Origin: Laedolimicola ammoniilytica
Lineage (GTDB): Bacteria; Bacillota; Clostridia; Lachnospirales; Lachnospiraceae
Length of the DNA: 64,000 bases
Assembly (NCBI RefSeq): GCF_025567165.1
Contig: NZ_JAOQKC010000019.1
Coordinates: 1 to 64,000 of the forward strand
Reading direction: 5' to 3'
Positions 17,169-24,851 of this stretch are shown here, in pieces (position 1 is the stretch's first letter; the number at the start of each line of letters is the position of its first letter). The notes beneath the pieces are model-generated. The model saw nothing but the letters and a program-made list of their open reading frames with translations, searched no databases and was not told the DNA's origin. Position numbers and translations under genes: made by a program.

Positions 17169-18104
17169 ATGAAAAAATATTGTTTCGGAGCGGATATCGG
17201 CGGAACCACCGTGAAACTGGGGCTCTTTGACGCAGACGGCATTGTCCTGGATAAATGGGAGATTCCGACCCATACAGAAAATGGGGGAGCAGCTATCCTG
17301 CCGGATATGGCAAGGGCTGTGTTAGACAAGATAGAAGAGAAGAAGCTGGATAAAGACGGTATCGCAGGCATCGGCGTGGACGTACCGGGACCGGTGGCCG
17401 CAGACGGCAGCGTACCCCACACAGCGAATCTGGGCTGGGGCTATAAGGCTGTAACCAGAGAGCTTTCCGAACTCACCGGACTTCCTTGCAAGGCCGGTAA
17501 CGACGCCAATGTGGCGGCCCTCGGCGAGATGTGGCTGGGCGGCGGCAAGGGCCATCGAGACGTATTGATGATTACCCTGGGAACCGGCGTGGGCGGCGGT
17601 ATCGTCATCGACGGCCAGATTCTGGTGGGAGCGCATGGCGCAGGCGGCGAGATCGGCCATATCCATGTGAAAGACGGCGAAGAGAGCTGCTGCGGCTGTG
17701 GCAACAGGGGCTGCCTGGAGCAGTACGCGTCGGCCACCGGTATCGCCCGCCTGGAGCGGGAGTGGCTGGAGAAGAGCGACGAACCTTCCGTTTTACGCGA
17801 CCGCGAAATCAGTGCCAAAGCAGTCTTTGACGCAGTAAAAGAGGGCGACGCCCTGGCAAAGAAGGTAGCAGATGAATTTGGCGCGTACCTGGGTAAGGCC
17901 GTTGCCTCCATGACCGCCATTCTCGATCCGGAGGTCATCGTTATCGGAGGCGGCGTATCCAAGGCCGGCCCGATTCTGTTGGACTATGTGCGGAAACACT
18001 ACCAGCCGGTGGCTTATAAGTCCACCCGTGACACCGCCTTCGCCCTGGCGGAGCTGGGCAATGACGCAGGCATCTACGGCTGCGCGAAGCTGATGCTGGA
18101 CTAG
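17169..18104 (+). CDS. glcK: ROK-family glucokinase
   Basis: A 311-residue sugar kinase of the ROK family. The ATP-binding phosphate loop DIGGTTVKLGLFD is near the N-terminus, catalytic Asp lies in GNDANVAALGE, the glucose-binding EIGHIHV follows, and the ROK zinc site reads CCGCGNRGCLEQYAS. It phosphorylates glucose to glucose-6-phosphate. Placement right after hprK links it to catabolite control. A ROK kinase with other specificity (N-acetylmannosamine, fructose) is possible but less likely at this length and locus. Confidence 0.9.
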   Translation: MKKYCFGADIGGTTVKLGLFDADGIVLDKWEIPTHTENGGAAILPDMARAVLDKIEEKKLDKDGIAGIGVDVPGPVAADGSVPHTANLGWGYKAVTRELSELTGLPCKAGNDANVAALGEMWLGGGKGHRDVLMITLGTGVGGGIVIDGQILVGAHGAGGEIGHIHVKDGEESCCGCGNRGCLEQYASATGIARLEREWLEKSDEPSVLRDREISAKAVFDAVKEGDALAKKVADEFGAYLGKAVASMTAILDPEVIVIGGGVSKAGPILLDYVRKHYQPVAYKSTRDTAFALAELGNDAGIYGCAKLMLD

Positions 18105-18190
18105 AACGAAAAGAGGCGTTTTTCGACCGAATTTGTGCAATTTACAGAAAATGTGGAAAAAATATCGGCATTTTTCGACGGCAGAAAGTA

Positions 18191-18219
18191 TTGACTTTTG
18201 CGGAGCCCCGTAGTAGAAT
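18191..18219 (+). promoter_or_regulatory. Promoter of a putative small RNA
   Basis: TTGACT and TAGAAT with a 17-base spacer, inside the 800-base gap after glcK. The only thing downstream before a terminator is about 70 bases of DNA without a credible gene. Confidence 0.55.
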
Positions 18220-18225
18220 CATCTC

Positions 18226-18297
18226 AACAAAAGATAATACATAATAAAAAACGAATGATAACAAAGGCGTTACCAATTCCCGTGGTAACGCCTTTTT
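18226..18297 (+). ncRNA. Candidate small RNA of about 70 nt
   Basis: Starts about 7 bases after the -10 box and ends in an intrinsic terminator (GGCGTTACCA with TGGTAACGCC, then TTTTTC at 18266-18297). The 40 nt before the terminator are A-rich and unstructured, the layout of many trans-acting regulatory RNAs. No start codon with a ribosome binding site is present. It might instead be a second terminator for glcK with a fortuitous promoter. Confidence 0.4.
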
Positions 18298-18417
18298 CCT
18301 ATTTACAGGGCAACTGGCCCTATCTCTCCCTTTTATTTTATTCGACCTTGCGGTTGCGCTCTCCCGGCGCAGCCGGACAAGTCGAATACACAAAACTATA
18401 AGGTTCAAAAAGTTCGT

Positions 18418-18456
18418 AAAAGCCGTGCTCCTGTTTGCAGGAACGGCTTTTTTTTG
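18418..18456 (+). terminator. Intrinsic terminator
   Basis: AAAAGCCGT and ACGGCTTTTTTTT pair, with CTCCTG/CAGG continuing the stem. It directly precedes repeat family A copy 2, the same arrangement as at 2857-2911. Confidence 0.85.
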
Positions 18457-18608
18457 CTCTATAGGAAACACTGTGTTACATTAAAGCGTGAAAGCTATGA
18501 TTCCTATAGAGCAAAAAGCCCTCCGGGGGATCGCACTGCGGCGGAATGGAATCATGTCGCTTACGCGACCCGCCGCAGGCGGAGAATCCTGCAGAGCAGG
18601 ATTCTATT
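18457..18608. repeat. Dispersed palindromic repeat, family A, copy 2
   Basis: Nearly identical to 2911-3038. It has the CTCTATAGG/CCTATAGAG hairpin and the TGCGGCGG/CCGCCGCA hairpin with GTCGCTTACGCGAC. Here it runs on into AGAATCCTGC-AGA-GCAGGATTCT, the same terminal hairpin found in family B. The families are therefore modular. Confidence 0.8.
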
Positions 18609-18664
18609 TTGAACTGATACGCCTTTCCCGGTTGTGTTCCCTGTGTATTATTGTTATAATAAAA

Positions 18665-18861
18665 ATGATGTCGGGGTCAAAAGCCCCCGACTTGATGCCT
18701 ACGGATTGCTCCGTGCTACGCACTCCCACAATCCTACCCTATATTCGCATATCGTGGGATTATCATCCCACTTTTATGCTCATATCGGGGCGGGTCCTAA
18801 GGTCTTTCACCCACCTATGAGCAAGCTCATGTGGGCTTAGACCTTTTGACCCTGGCATCAT
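18665..18861. repeat. MITE-like element with 19-bp imperfect terminal inverted repeats
   Basis: ATGATGTCGGGGTCAAAAG at 18665-18683 matches the reverse complement of 18843-18861 at 17 of 19 positions. Inside are further palindromes, GTGGGAT-TATC-ATCCCAC and CCCACCTATGAGC-AAGCTCATGTGGG with AGGTCT/AGACCT outside the latter. The element ends 46 bases before the next gene. No open frame of interest. With the terminators, the sRNA candidate and repeat A2 it accounts for most of the gap 18105-18907. Confidence 0.7.
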
Positions 18862-18907
18862 GAAAATAATACGCAAGAAAATATGAATCAAAGGACAATT
18901 GAAATAT

Positions 18908-20371
18908 ATGAAAAAGCTTACGAAAGAAAACTGGCTGGAGCTCTCCTTCTTCGCCTTTATCCTGCTGGTCTGGCTGGCCTGGGCCTGGATCCTGCCCTTC
19001 AACGAGGGACCGGACGAGTATATGCGTTCCCGTATCGTGGACTACATTGTGGAATACGGCAAGCTGCCCACGGGCTATCAGCAGGAGATTATGGACTATT
19101 CCTGGGGCTTTACCTACGGCTTCCGCCCCATTCTGCCCCAGATGGTGGAGGCAGTCTTTGTGCGCGTGGCCATGATCTGGACGAAGGACGCCTTTTCCCT
19201 GATCCTTGCGGGCCGTCTGGTGAGTGTGGTCTGCGGCGTGATTTTCGCAGGGCTTGTCCGGGCCATTTCCAAAAATCTCTTTGAACGGGCTGATATCCAG
19301 TGGCTGTTCACTCTGCTTACGGTCTGCCTGCCCCAGGCCTGCTTCCTGTTCACCTATCTGAACTGTGACTCCATGGCACTGATGGCGTCGGCTATGATTC
19401 TTTTGTTTGTGATACGGGGCATGGAAGACCATTTTTCTGTCAGAAACTGTGTGTGGATTGCGGTATCCTGTGCCATCTGCGTCCTGTCCTATTACAACGC
19501 CTACGGCTTTCTGATCACGGCGGCGCTCATTTATCTGGGCTGCCACCTGAAATGGAGCAGGGAGGCAGTGGATGCGACGCAGAAAAGAGAGATCTGGAAG
19601 GCCTTCTGGAAAAAGGGTTTTCTGATTCTGGGGCTCGTATTGCTCCTGGCGGGCTGGTGGTTTGTGCGGAATTATTTCCTTTATGACGGGGATATTCTGG
19701 GACTGAAGACCCAGGATCAATATGCGGAGCACTACGCCATGGATATTCTGAAGCCGTCGAACCGGCAGAATTATCAGAACCAGGGGTATTCCATGGCATA
19801 TATGCTGTTTCATTCCGACTGGGCCGCGTCGGTGCTGAAGAGCTTCATCGGCGTGCTGGGTCCCCTTTGGTACGCCCTGCGCTGGTGGATGTATGCGGGT
19901 TATGGCCTGCTGTTTATCGCCGGAATCCTCGGTATGCTGCTCGAATGTGCGGCGAAGCTTCGTGACCGGAAGAAGGGCGGCAGCGGGAACCCGGAGCGAA
20001 TGTTCTGGCATCTGGGTCTGCTGGTGGCGATTCTGGTGCCGAACGTGCTGAACTTCTGGTATTCTTATGCCACGGATTATCAGCCCCAGGGACGCTACAG
20101 CATGCCCATGCTGATCCCGTTCATGTACTATATCGCCAGAGGCCTCTTTTTCTGGGTAAAATGGGTGGAGCAGCGGACCGGAGAGGCGATACGCCGGGTC
20201 CTGTCCGTCCTGGTGACGCTGGTGTGCCTGTGGATCGCAGGCTGTGCCCTGTTCTGCGTGGTGAAAATCATGTGGCCGGCCTATAAGGATGTGGAGGATA
20301 AGTCGGTAGTGAAGGTGTATACCATGGAAGAGCTCTACGGGGATGACTGGGAAGAGAAGATGAGTAATTAA
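18908..20371 (+). CDS. Multi-pass membrane protein, probable GT-C/DUF2142-like glycosyltransferase
   Basis: About 487 residues with some ten or more hydrophobic helices. The first helix is followed by LPFNEGPDEYMRSRIVDYI, which resembles the DE-containing first loop of GT-C glycosyltransferases and DUF2142 proteins; that Asp-Glu pair would be the catalytic or metal site. Such enzymes move sugars from polyprenyl carriers at the outer membrane face. I chose the ATG at 18908, with AAAGGA 11 bases upstream, over a TTG nine bases earlier. It stands alone, so donor and acceptor are unknown. Confidence 0.6.
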   Translation: MKKLTKENWLELSFFAFILLVWLAWAWILPFNEGPDEYMRSRIVDYIVEYGKLPTGYQQEIMDYSWGFTYGFRPILPQMVEAVFVRVAMIWTKDAFSLILAGRLVSVVCGVIFAGLVRAISKNLFERADIQWLFTLLTVCLPQACFLFTYLNCDSMALMASAMILLFVIRGMEDHFSVRNCVWIAVSCAICVLSYYNAYGFLITAALIYLGCHLKWSREAVDATQKREIWKAFWKKGFLILGLVLLLAGWWFVRNYFLYDGDILGLKTQDQYAEHYAMDILKPSNRQNYQNQGYSMAYMLFHSDWAASVLKSFIGVLGPLWYALRWWMYAGYGLLFIAGILGMLLECAAKLRDRKKGGSGNPERMFWHLGLLVAILVPNVLNFWYSYATDYQPQGRYSMPMLIPFMYYIARGLFFWVKWVEQRTGEAIRRVLSVLVTLVCLWIAGCALFCVVKIMWPAYKDVEDKSVVKVYTMEELYGDDWEEKMSN

Positions 20372-20392
20372 AAAAGCCCCTGAAAAGGGAGG

Positions 20393-20425
20393 ATGCCAGG
20401 CAGCTGTTCTGCCTGGCATTTATTA
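20393..20425 (+). terminator. Terminator after the membrane glycosyltransferase gene
   Basis: ATGCCAGGCAG and CTGCCTGGCAT around CTGTT, then TTATTAT. The 250 bases after it (to 20683) are AT-rich and show no gene or repeat. Confidence 0.85.
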
Positions 20426-20683
20426 TGAAAAAGTTTATTCAAAATAAGGTAATAAGCATTTATTAGGTGTTGCTTTGTTTTTCTTTATCTTATGATGTTA
20501 TTATATGGGCGGAAAATGAATGGGGTATGAGCACTAATTGAACGATTTTTAAAAGAAATATGAATAAAATATGAACGTCGATCCGGATCAGGGACAGGCG
20601 AAAAACAGAAGAGAGTGTGTAAATTTGTTAAAAATCTAAAAATTTTATAAAAATTACGGAAATAATTTTAGATAATCTTAACA

Positions 20684-20713
20684 TTGACAGTTTCTGGAAT
20701 CTTTGATTATAAT
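20684..20713 (+). promoter_or_regulatory. Promoter for the ammonium transporter gene
   Basis: TTGACA and TATAAT with an 18-base spacer. A near-consensus promoter whose transcript would run at once into the hairpin at 20726-20772. Confidence 0.75.
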
Positions 20714-20725
20714 ATTGCTCATATC

Positions 20726-20772
20726 AAAGGAGATTTGAAAGCGGAAATTCCGCTGTTCAGGTCTCCTTTTTT
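20726..20772 (+). terminator. Leader terminator/attenuator before amt
   Basis: AAAGGAGA pairs with TCTCCTTT, TGAA with TTCA, and GCGGAA with TTCCGC, followed by a T-run (TTTTTT). It lies about 15 nt after the predicted transcription start and 75 nt before amt, so most transcripts should stop here unless antitermination occurs. Clostridial nitrogen genes are known to be controlled by ANTAR antiterminators at such hairpins, but I do not see the paired hexaloop motif clearly. Confidence 0.65.
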
Positions 20773-20847
20773 AGTTCCATTCGGAAGGGAATGTATTACA
20801 ACTCCGGAGCCCTTCAGGATAATCTGTAAAAAAGAGGAGGAAGTGTT

Positions 20848-22593
20848 ATGACCCAGGAAATTTTAAGTGCAATCGACGGACAGTTATTCGCTGTCTGGTT
20901 CCTGATAGGAGCCGCGTTGGTATTCTGGATGCAGGCAGGCTTTGCCATGGTGGAGGCCGGTTTTACCAGAGCCAAGAATACAGGAAATATCCTGATGAAA
21001 AACCTGATGGACTTCTGTATCGGCACGGTGGTCTTTATTCTGATTGGCTTCGGGCTGCTGCTGGGCGAGGACGTGGCAGGATTCATCGGAAAGCCCGGTT
21101 TTGATATTTTTACTGCATATGAGAATTTTGATTATTCCAATTTTGTATTTAACCTGGTATTCTGCGCGACCACAGCGACCATCGTATCCGGCGCTATGGC
21201 AGAGCGGACCAAGTTCCTGTCCTACTGTGTATACTCCGGCATCATTTCTGCGCTGGTATATCCGATAGAGGCACACTGGATCTGGGGCGGCGGCTGGCTC
21301 TCCCAGTTGGGCTTCCATGATTTCGCAGGCTCCTGCGCCATCCATATGGTGGGCGGCCTCAGCGCACTGATTGGTGCGAAAATCCTTGGACCCCGTATTG
21401 GAAAATTTGTAAAAGATAAAGAAGGCAAGATTACAAAGGTAAATGCGTTCCCCGGACACAACCTGCCCCTTGGCTGTCTCGGCTGCTTCATTCTGTGGCT
21501 TGGCTGGTATGGATTTAACGGCGCTGCCTGCACCAGCGTAGAGCAGCTGGGAAGCGTATTCCTGACCACTACGGTAGCTCCGGCTGTGGCAACCGTCGTA
21601 TGTATGGTATTTACCTGGATCCGCTATGGCAAGCCCGATGTATCCATGTGCCTGAACGCTTCTCTGGCAGGTCTGGTAGCTATCACAGCACCCTGCGACG
21701 TGACAGACTGCTTTGGCGCTATCGTCATCGGCACGGTAGCAGGCGTCCTGGTTGTATTCGGCGTATGGTTCCTGGATTATGTACTTCGCGTAGACGATCC
21801 CGTAGGCGCGGTAGCCGTTCATTTCATGAATGGTATGTGGGGAACGATCGCAGTTGGTCTTTTCGCTACTACAAGCGCGCCGGGAAATGATACCCTGACA
21901 GGTCTCTTCTACGGCGGCGGCTTTACACTCCTTGGGAAACAGCTTCTCGGTATGTTCTCAGTGCTGGCCTGGACCGCAGTGACCATGACACTGGTATTTT
22001 TCTTTATCAAGGCTGTCTTCGGACTCCGCGTCAGTGAGACAGAGGAAATCGTCGGACTGGATTCCATGGAGCATGGTCTGCCTTCCGCATACGCTGGCTT
22101 CAGTATCATGGATATCTCTAACACCATGACCATGGAGGTCAACGAGAATACGAACCTGGGTGTGGGCGAGTATGAGGAGGCTTCCGAGGCTCAAAAGAAC
22201 GCGGCGGTCAAGGTGGTACAGACTCCCGTATCCGCAACCGGTATTTACAAGGTATCGATTATCGCGAAGCTGTCCCGGTATGACAAGCTGAAGAAGGCCA
22301 TGAACGACATCGGCGTCACCGGCATGACTGTGACCCAGGTCATGGGCTGCGGCATCCAGAAGGGTGCGGGCGAGAAATACCGTGGCGTTGAGATGGATGC
22401 GACCCTGCTCCCGAAGGTGAAGGTTGAGGTCATCGTGGGCAGCATCCCGGTGGATACGGTCATCGAGGCGGCCAAGAAGGCCCTGTATACCGGCCACATC
22501 GGCGACGGCAAGATTTTTGTATACAATGTGGATAAGGTGGTCAAGGTCCGCACCGGCGAGGTGGACATGGACGCCCTGCAGGATGTAGAGTAA
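20848..22593 (+). CDS. amt: Ammonium transporter fused to a PII (GlnK-type) signalling domain
   Basis: A 581-residue fusion. Residues 1 to about 420 are an Amt/Mep/Rh channel with 11 helices (WMQAGFAMVEAGFTRAKNT, GGWLSQLGFHDFAGSCAIHM, DDPVGAVAVHFMNGMWGT with a pore His). From about residue 464 a PII domain follows: GIYKVSIIAKLSRYDKLKKA, the T-loop YRGVEMDATLLPKVKVE, and the ATP-binding B-loop TGHIGDGKIFV. Met stands where GlnB has the uridylylated Tyr51 (EYMVD becomes EMDAT), so control is more likely by ATP/ADP and 2-oxoglutarate binding. The fused PII would gate its own channel. Confidence 0.93.
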   Translation: MTQEILSAIDGQLFAVWFLIGAALVFWMQAGFAMVEAGFTRAKNTGNILMKNLMDFCIGTVVFILIGFGLLLGEDVAGFIGKPGFDIFTAYENFDYSNFVFNLVFCATTATIVSGAMAERTKFLSYCVYSGIISALVYPIEAHWIWGGGWLSQLGFHDFAGSCAIHMVGGLSALIGAKILGPRIGKFVKDKEGKITKVNAFPGHNLPLGCLGCFILWLGWYGFNGAACTSVEQLGSVFLTTTVAPAVATVVCMVFTWIRYGKPDVSMCLNASLAGLVAITAPCDVTDCFGAIVIGTVAGVLVVFGVWFLDYVLRVDDPVGAVAVHFMNGMWGTIAVGLFATTSAPGNDTLTGLFYGGGFTLLGKQLLGMFSVLAWTAVTMTLVFFFIKAVFGLRVSETEEIVGLDSMEHGLPSAYAGFSIMDISNTMTMEVNENTNLGVGEYEEASEAQKNAAVKVVQTPVSATGIYKVSIIAKLSRYDKLKKAMNDIGVTGMTVTQVMGCGIQKGAGEKYRGVEMDATLLPKVKVEVIVGSIPVDTVIEAAKKALYTGHIGDGKIFVYNVDKVVKVRTGEVDMDALQDVE

Positions 22594-22630
22594 GAGAAAT
22601 CTGAATTAATAGAACCAATAGAATCAATGG

Positions 22631-22726
22631 AACCGTCCCGGCGGACGAAGCTTCTTTTCACGCGGATATCGGCGCAGCCAGCCGAAATCGCCTTGAAAAG
22701 TATCTTCGCCTGTCCGGGGCGGTTTT
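22631..22726 (+). terminator. Long imperfect hairpin terminator after amt
   Basis: AACCGTCCCGG-CGGACGAAG pairs with CTTCGCCTGTCCGG-GGCGGTT, with inner stems GATATCGGC/GCCGAAATC, then TTTTGTG. Confidence 0.7.
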
Positions 22727-22770
22727 GTGTTATACTATAGGCAATTATATAAGAAAGGTTTCTGTTCCAA

Positions 22771-23070
22771 ATGATAAAGGAAGACTTAATTTACGAAATC
22801 CTGTCCGTAGTGGAAGAGATTCCGGGGGGCCGGGTCGCCTCCTACGGCCAGATCGCCCGCCTCATCGGTCGGGATAAAAATTCCCGTCTAGTGGGAAAGG
22901 TGTTAAGCATGGCTGAGTATTATGGCAGGTACCCCTGCCACCGGGTGGTGAACCACGCCGGGCGAACAGCTCCGGGCTGGAGGGAGCAGAGACTCCTTCT
23001 GGAGGACGAGGGAGTGGAGTTCCGGAAAAACGGGTGTGTGGATATGAAACGGTTTCAGTGGGATGCGTGA
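22771..23070 (+). CDS. MGMT-family DNA-binding protein (O6-alkylguanine transferase or ATL type)
   Basis: A 99-residue protein containing only the DNA-binding half of O6-methylguanine-DNA methyltransferases. GGRVASYGQIARLIG is the recognition helix region with the nucleotide-flipping Arg further on, and YPCHRVVN keeps the methyl-accepting Cys in the PCHR motif. Alkyltransferase-like (ATL) proteins have this size but usually replace that Cys with Trp or Ala, so this may still be an active transferase. It lies between amt and the phosphate genes and is probably unrelated to either. Confidence 0.85.
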   Translation: MIKEDLIYEILSVVEEIPGGRVASYGQIARLIGRDKNSRLVGKVLSMAEYYGRYPCHRVVNHAGRTAPGWREQRLLLEDEGVEFRKNGCVDMKRFQWDA

Positions 23071-23071
23071 T

Positions 23072-23110
23072 TTTACACAAACTTAACAAAACCTGCGATT
23101 GTCCTTTACC
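23072..23110 (+). promoter_or_regulatory. Pho boxes before the Na/Pi cotransporter gene
   Basis: TTTACA at 23072, TTAACA at 23083 and TTTACC at 23105 fall on an 11-bp lattice; the position at 23094 is degenerate. TTWACA repeats spaced by 5 bases are the PhoP-binding sites of Firmicutes. The PhoPR genes are just downstream, so phosphate starvation control is likely. Confidence 0.65.
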
Positions 23111-23196
23111 TCTCCTTGATAAGGTGATAACAGAATCAAAAGAAAAAATTAACTTTGAAAAGTTATCATGAATGTAATATCAGGAGGGAGTACAAC

Positions 23197-24849
23197 ATGC
23201 AACATGTAGAAATGCTGTTTCGTTTTATCGGCGGCCTGGGGATGTTCCTGTACGGCATGAATGTCATGGCGGACGGACTGCAGAAATCTGCGGGAAACAG
23301 AATGAAACATTTACTGGAGTTTCTGACCAGGAACCGTCTGATGGGAATTCTGGTGGGAGCCGGAGTGACCGCTATCATCCAGAGCAGCTCAGCCACCACA
23401 GTTATGGTAGTCGGTTTTGTAAACGCGGGTCTGATGAACCTGACCCAGGCCGTAGGCGTCATCATGGGCGCCAATATCGGTACGACAGTGACGGCCTGGC
23501 TGGTGTCCATGAGCGAATGGGGCGCTTTTCTGAAGCCGGAATTTTTTGCTCCGCTTCTGATTGGTATCGGCGCCTTCATGATGCTGTTTTCCAAGAAGGA
23601 AAAAATCGTGGATGTGAGCGAAATCCTGGTCGGCTTCGGCGTTCTGTTCATCGGACTGAATTTTATGTCCGGTGCGATTACCCCTTACCGGGACGCGCCG
23701 ATTTTCTCTGAGGCATTCCGGGTACTGGGACGGAATCCGATCTTAGGCATGCTGGCCGGCCTGGCGGTTACGGCTCTGATTCAGAGCTCTTCCGCGTCGG
23801 TGGGTATTCTGCAGACGCTGGCGGCCAACGGCCTGGTCAACTGGAGCTCGGCGGTATTTATCACCCTGGGGCAGAATATCGGTACCTGTGTAACCGCGCT
23901 GCTGTCCAGTCTGGGAGCCCATAAGACGGCCAAGCGCGCGGCAGTCATCCATCTGATGTTCAATACCATCGGCGCAATTGTATTCGGCCTTCTGATGTTT
24001 GTGGTCTTTACCATCAACAAGGCCTGGGCGTCTTCGGAAATTAACAGCGTGGGAATTTCCATGTTCCATACCTTCTTTAATGTTACGAATACCCTTCTTC
24101 TTTATCCCTTCGGCAATCTTCTGGTAAAGCTGTCCGGAATGATTGTGAAGGACGACGGGGAGGAGGAGCAGGCGGAGGAGGTCTTCGAGCTTCCCCATAT
24201 CGAGGCTCGTTTTCTGGAGACTCCGTCCTTTGCGGTAGAGGGCGCCCTGAAGGAAACCGTTCGTATGGGCGAACTGGCGATTGCTCACGTGGAGCTTGTA
24301 TTTGACGCCATTCGGACCGGCAGCCAGAAACGGGTTGACAAGGCAGTCCGCTTAGAGCAGAATATGAATGAGTACGAGAAAAAGATGACAGAATATCTGG
24401 CGGAAATCAGCAAGGGTTCCCTGACGGATCATCAGCGTCTGATCATCAATGATCTGTTCTACACCGTCAGCGATCTGGAACGCATCAGCGACCACTGTGA
24501 TAACCTGGCGGAGCTGACCCAGACCATGATTAGCGAAGGGCTGCATTTTTCCATGGAAGCCATGCAGGGCTTCGAGGAAATCGCCGGACTGACCGTGGAC
24601 GCGGTGAAGGCGGCGGTGCTGGCCCGTGAGACTGAGAAAATGGCCTACGTGCAGCAGGTGGTTCAGATTGAGGACGAGATCGATGATCTGGAGGAGGATC
24701 TCAGAACCCAGCATATTAACAGGCTGGCGCACAATGAATGTTCCGCGGCCCGGGGCGTCATTTTCCTGGATATGCTCAGCAATATTGAACGGATTTCGGA
24801 TCATGCAAACAACGTGGTAGGCTACGTGGCAGACGAGAAAGAGGGATAA
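23197..24849 (+). CDS. Na+/phosphate cotransporter with PhoU-like tail
   Basis: A 550-residue NptA/PF02690-type sodium-phosphate symporter. Two inverted Na/Pi repeats carry the QSSS signature, TAIIQSSSATTVMVVGF and TALIQSSSASVGI. From about residue 340 the protein is cytoplasmic and helical and looks like a PhoU domain (VRLEQNMNEYEKKM, ISDLERISDHCDNL), a common architecture in Firmicutes. CAGGAGGGAG before the ATG decides this start over one 14 codons upstream. It is followed after 2 bases by the phoR-like gene, so uptake and sensing share an operon. Confidence 0.92.
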   Translation: MQHVEMLFRFIGGLGMFLYGMNVMADGLQKSAGNRMKHLLEFLTRNRLMGILVGAGVTAIIQSSSATTVMVVGFVNAGLMNLTQAVGVIMGANIGTTVTAWLVSMSEWGAFLKPEFFAPLLIGIGAFMMLFSKKEKIVDVSEILVGFGVLFIGLNFMSGAITPYRDAPIFSEAFRVLGRNPILGMLAGLAVTALIQSSSASVGILQTLAANGLVNWSSAVFITLGQNIGTCVTALLSSLGAHKTAKRAAVIHLMFNTIGAIVFGLLMFVVFTINKAWASSEINSVGISMFHTFFNVTNTLLLYPFGNLLVKLSGMIVKDDGEEEQAEEVFELPHIEARFLETPSFAVEGALKETVRMGELAIAHVELVFDAIRTGSQKRVDKAVRLEQNMNEYEKKMTEYLAEISKGSLTDHQRLIINDLFYTVSDLERISDHCDNLAELTQTMISEGLHFSMEAMQGFEEIAGLTVDAVKAAVLARETEKMAYVQQVVQIEDEIDDLEEDLRTQHINRLAHNECSAARGVIFLDMLSNIERISDHANNVVGYVADEKEG

Positions 24850-24851
24850 AC

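Noticed and set aside
20690..20847. A metabolite riboswitch in the amt leader
   Set aside because: The leader before the terminator is only about a dozen nucleotides, too short for an aptamer.
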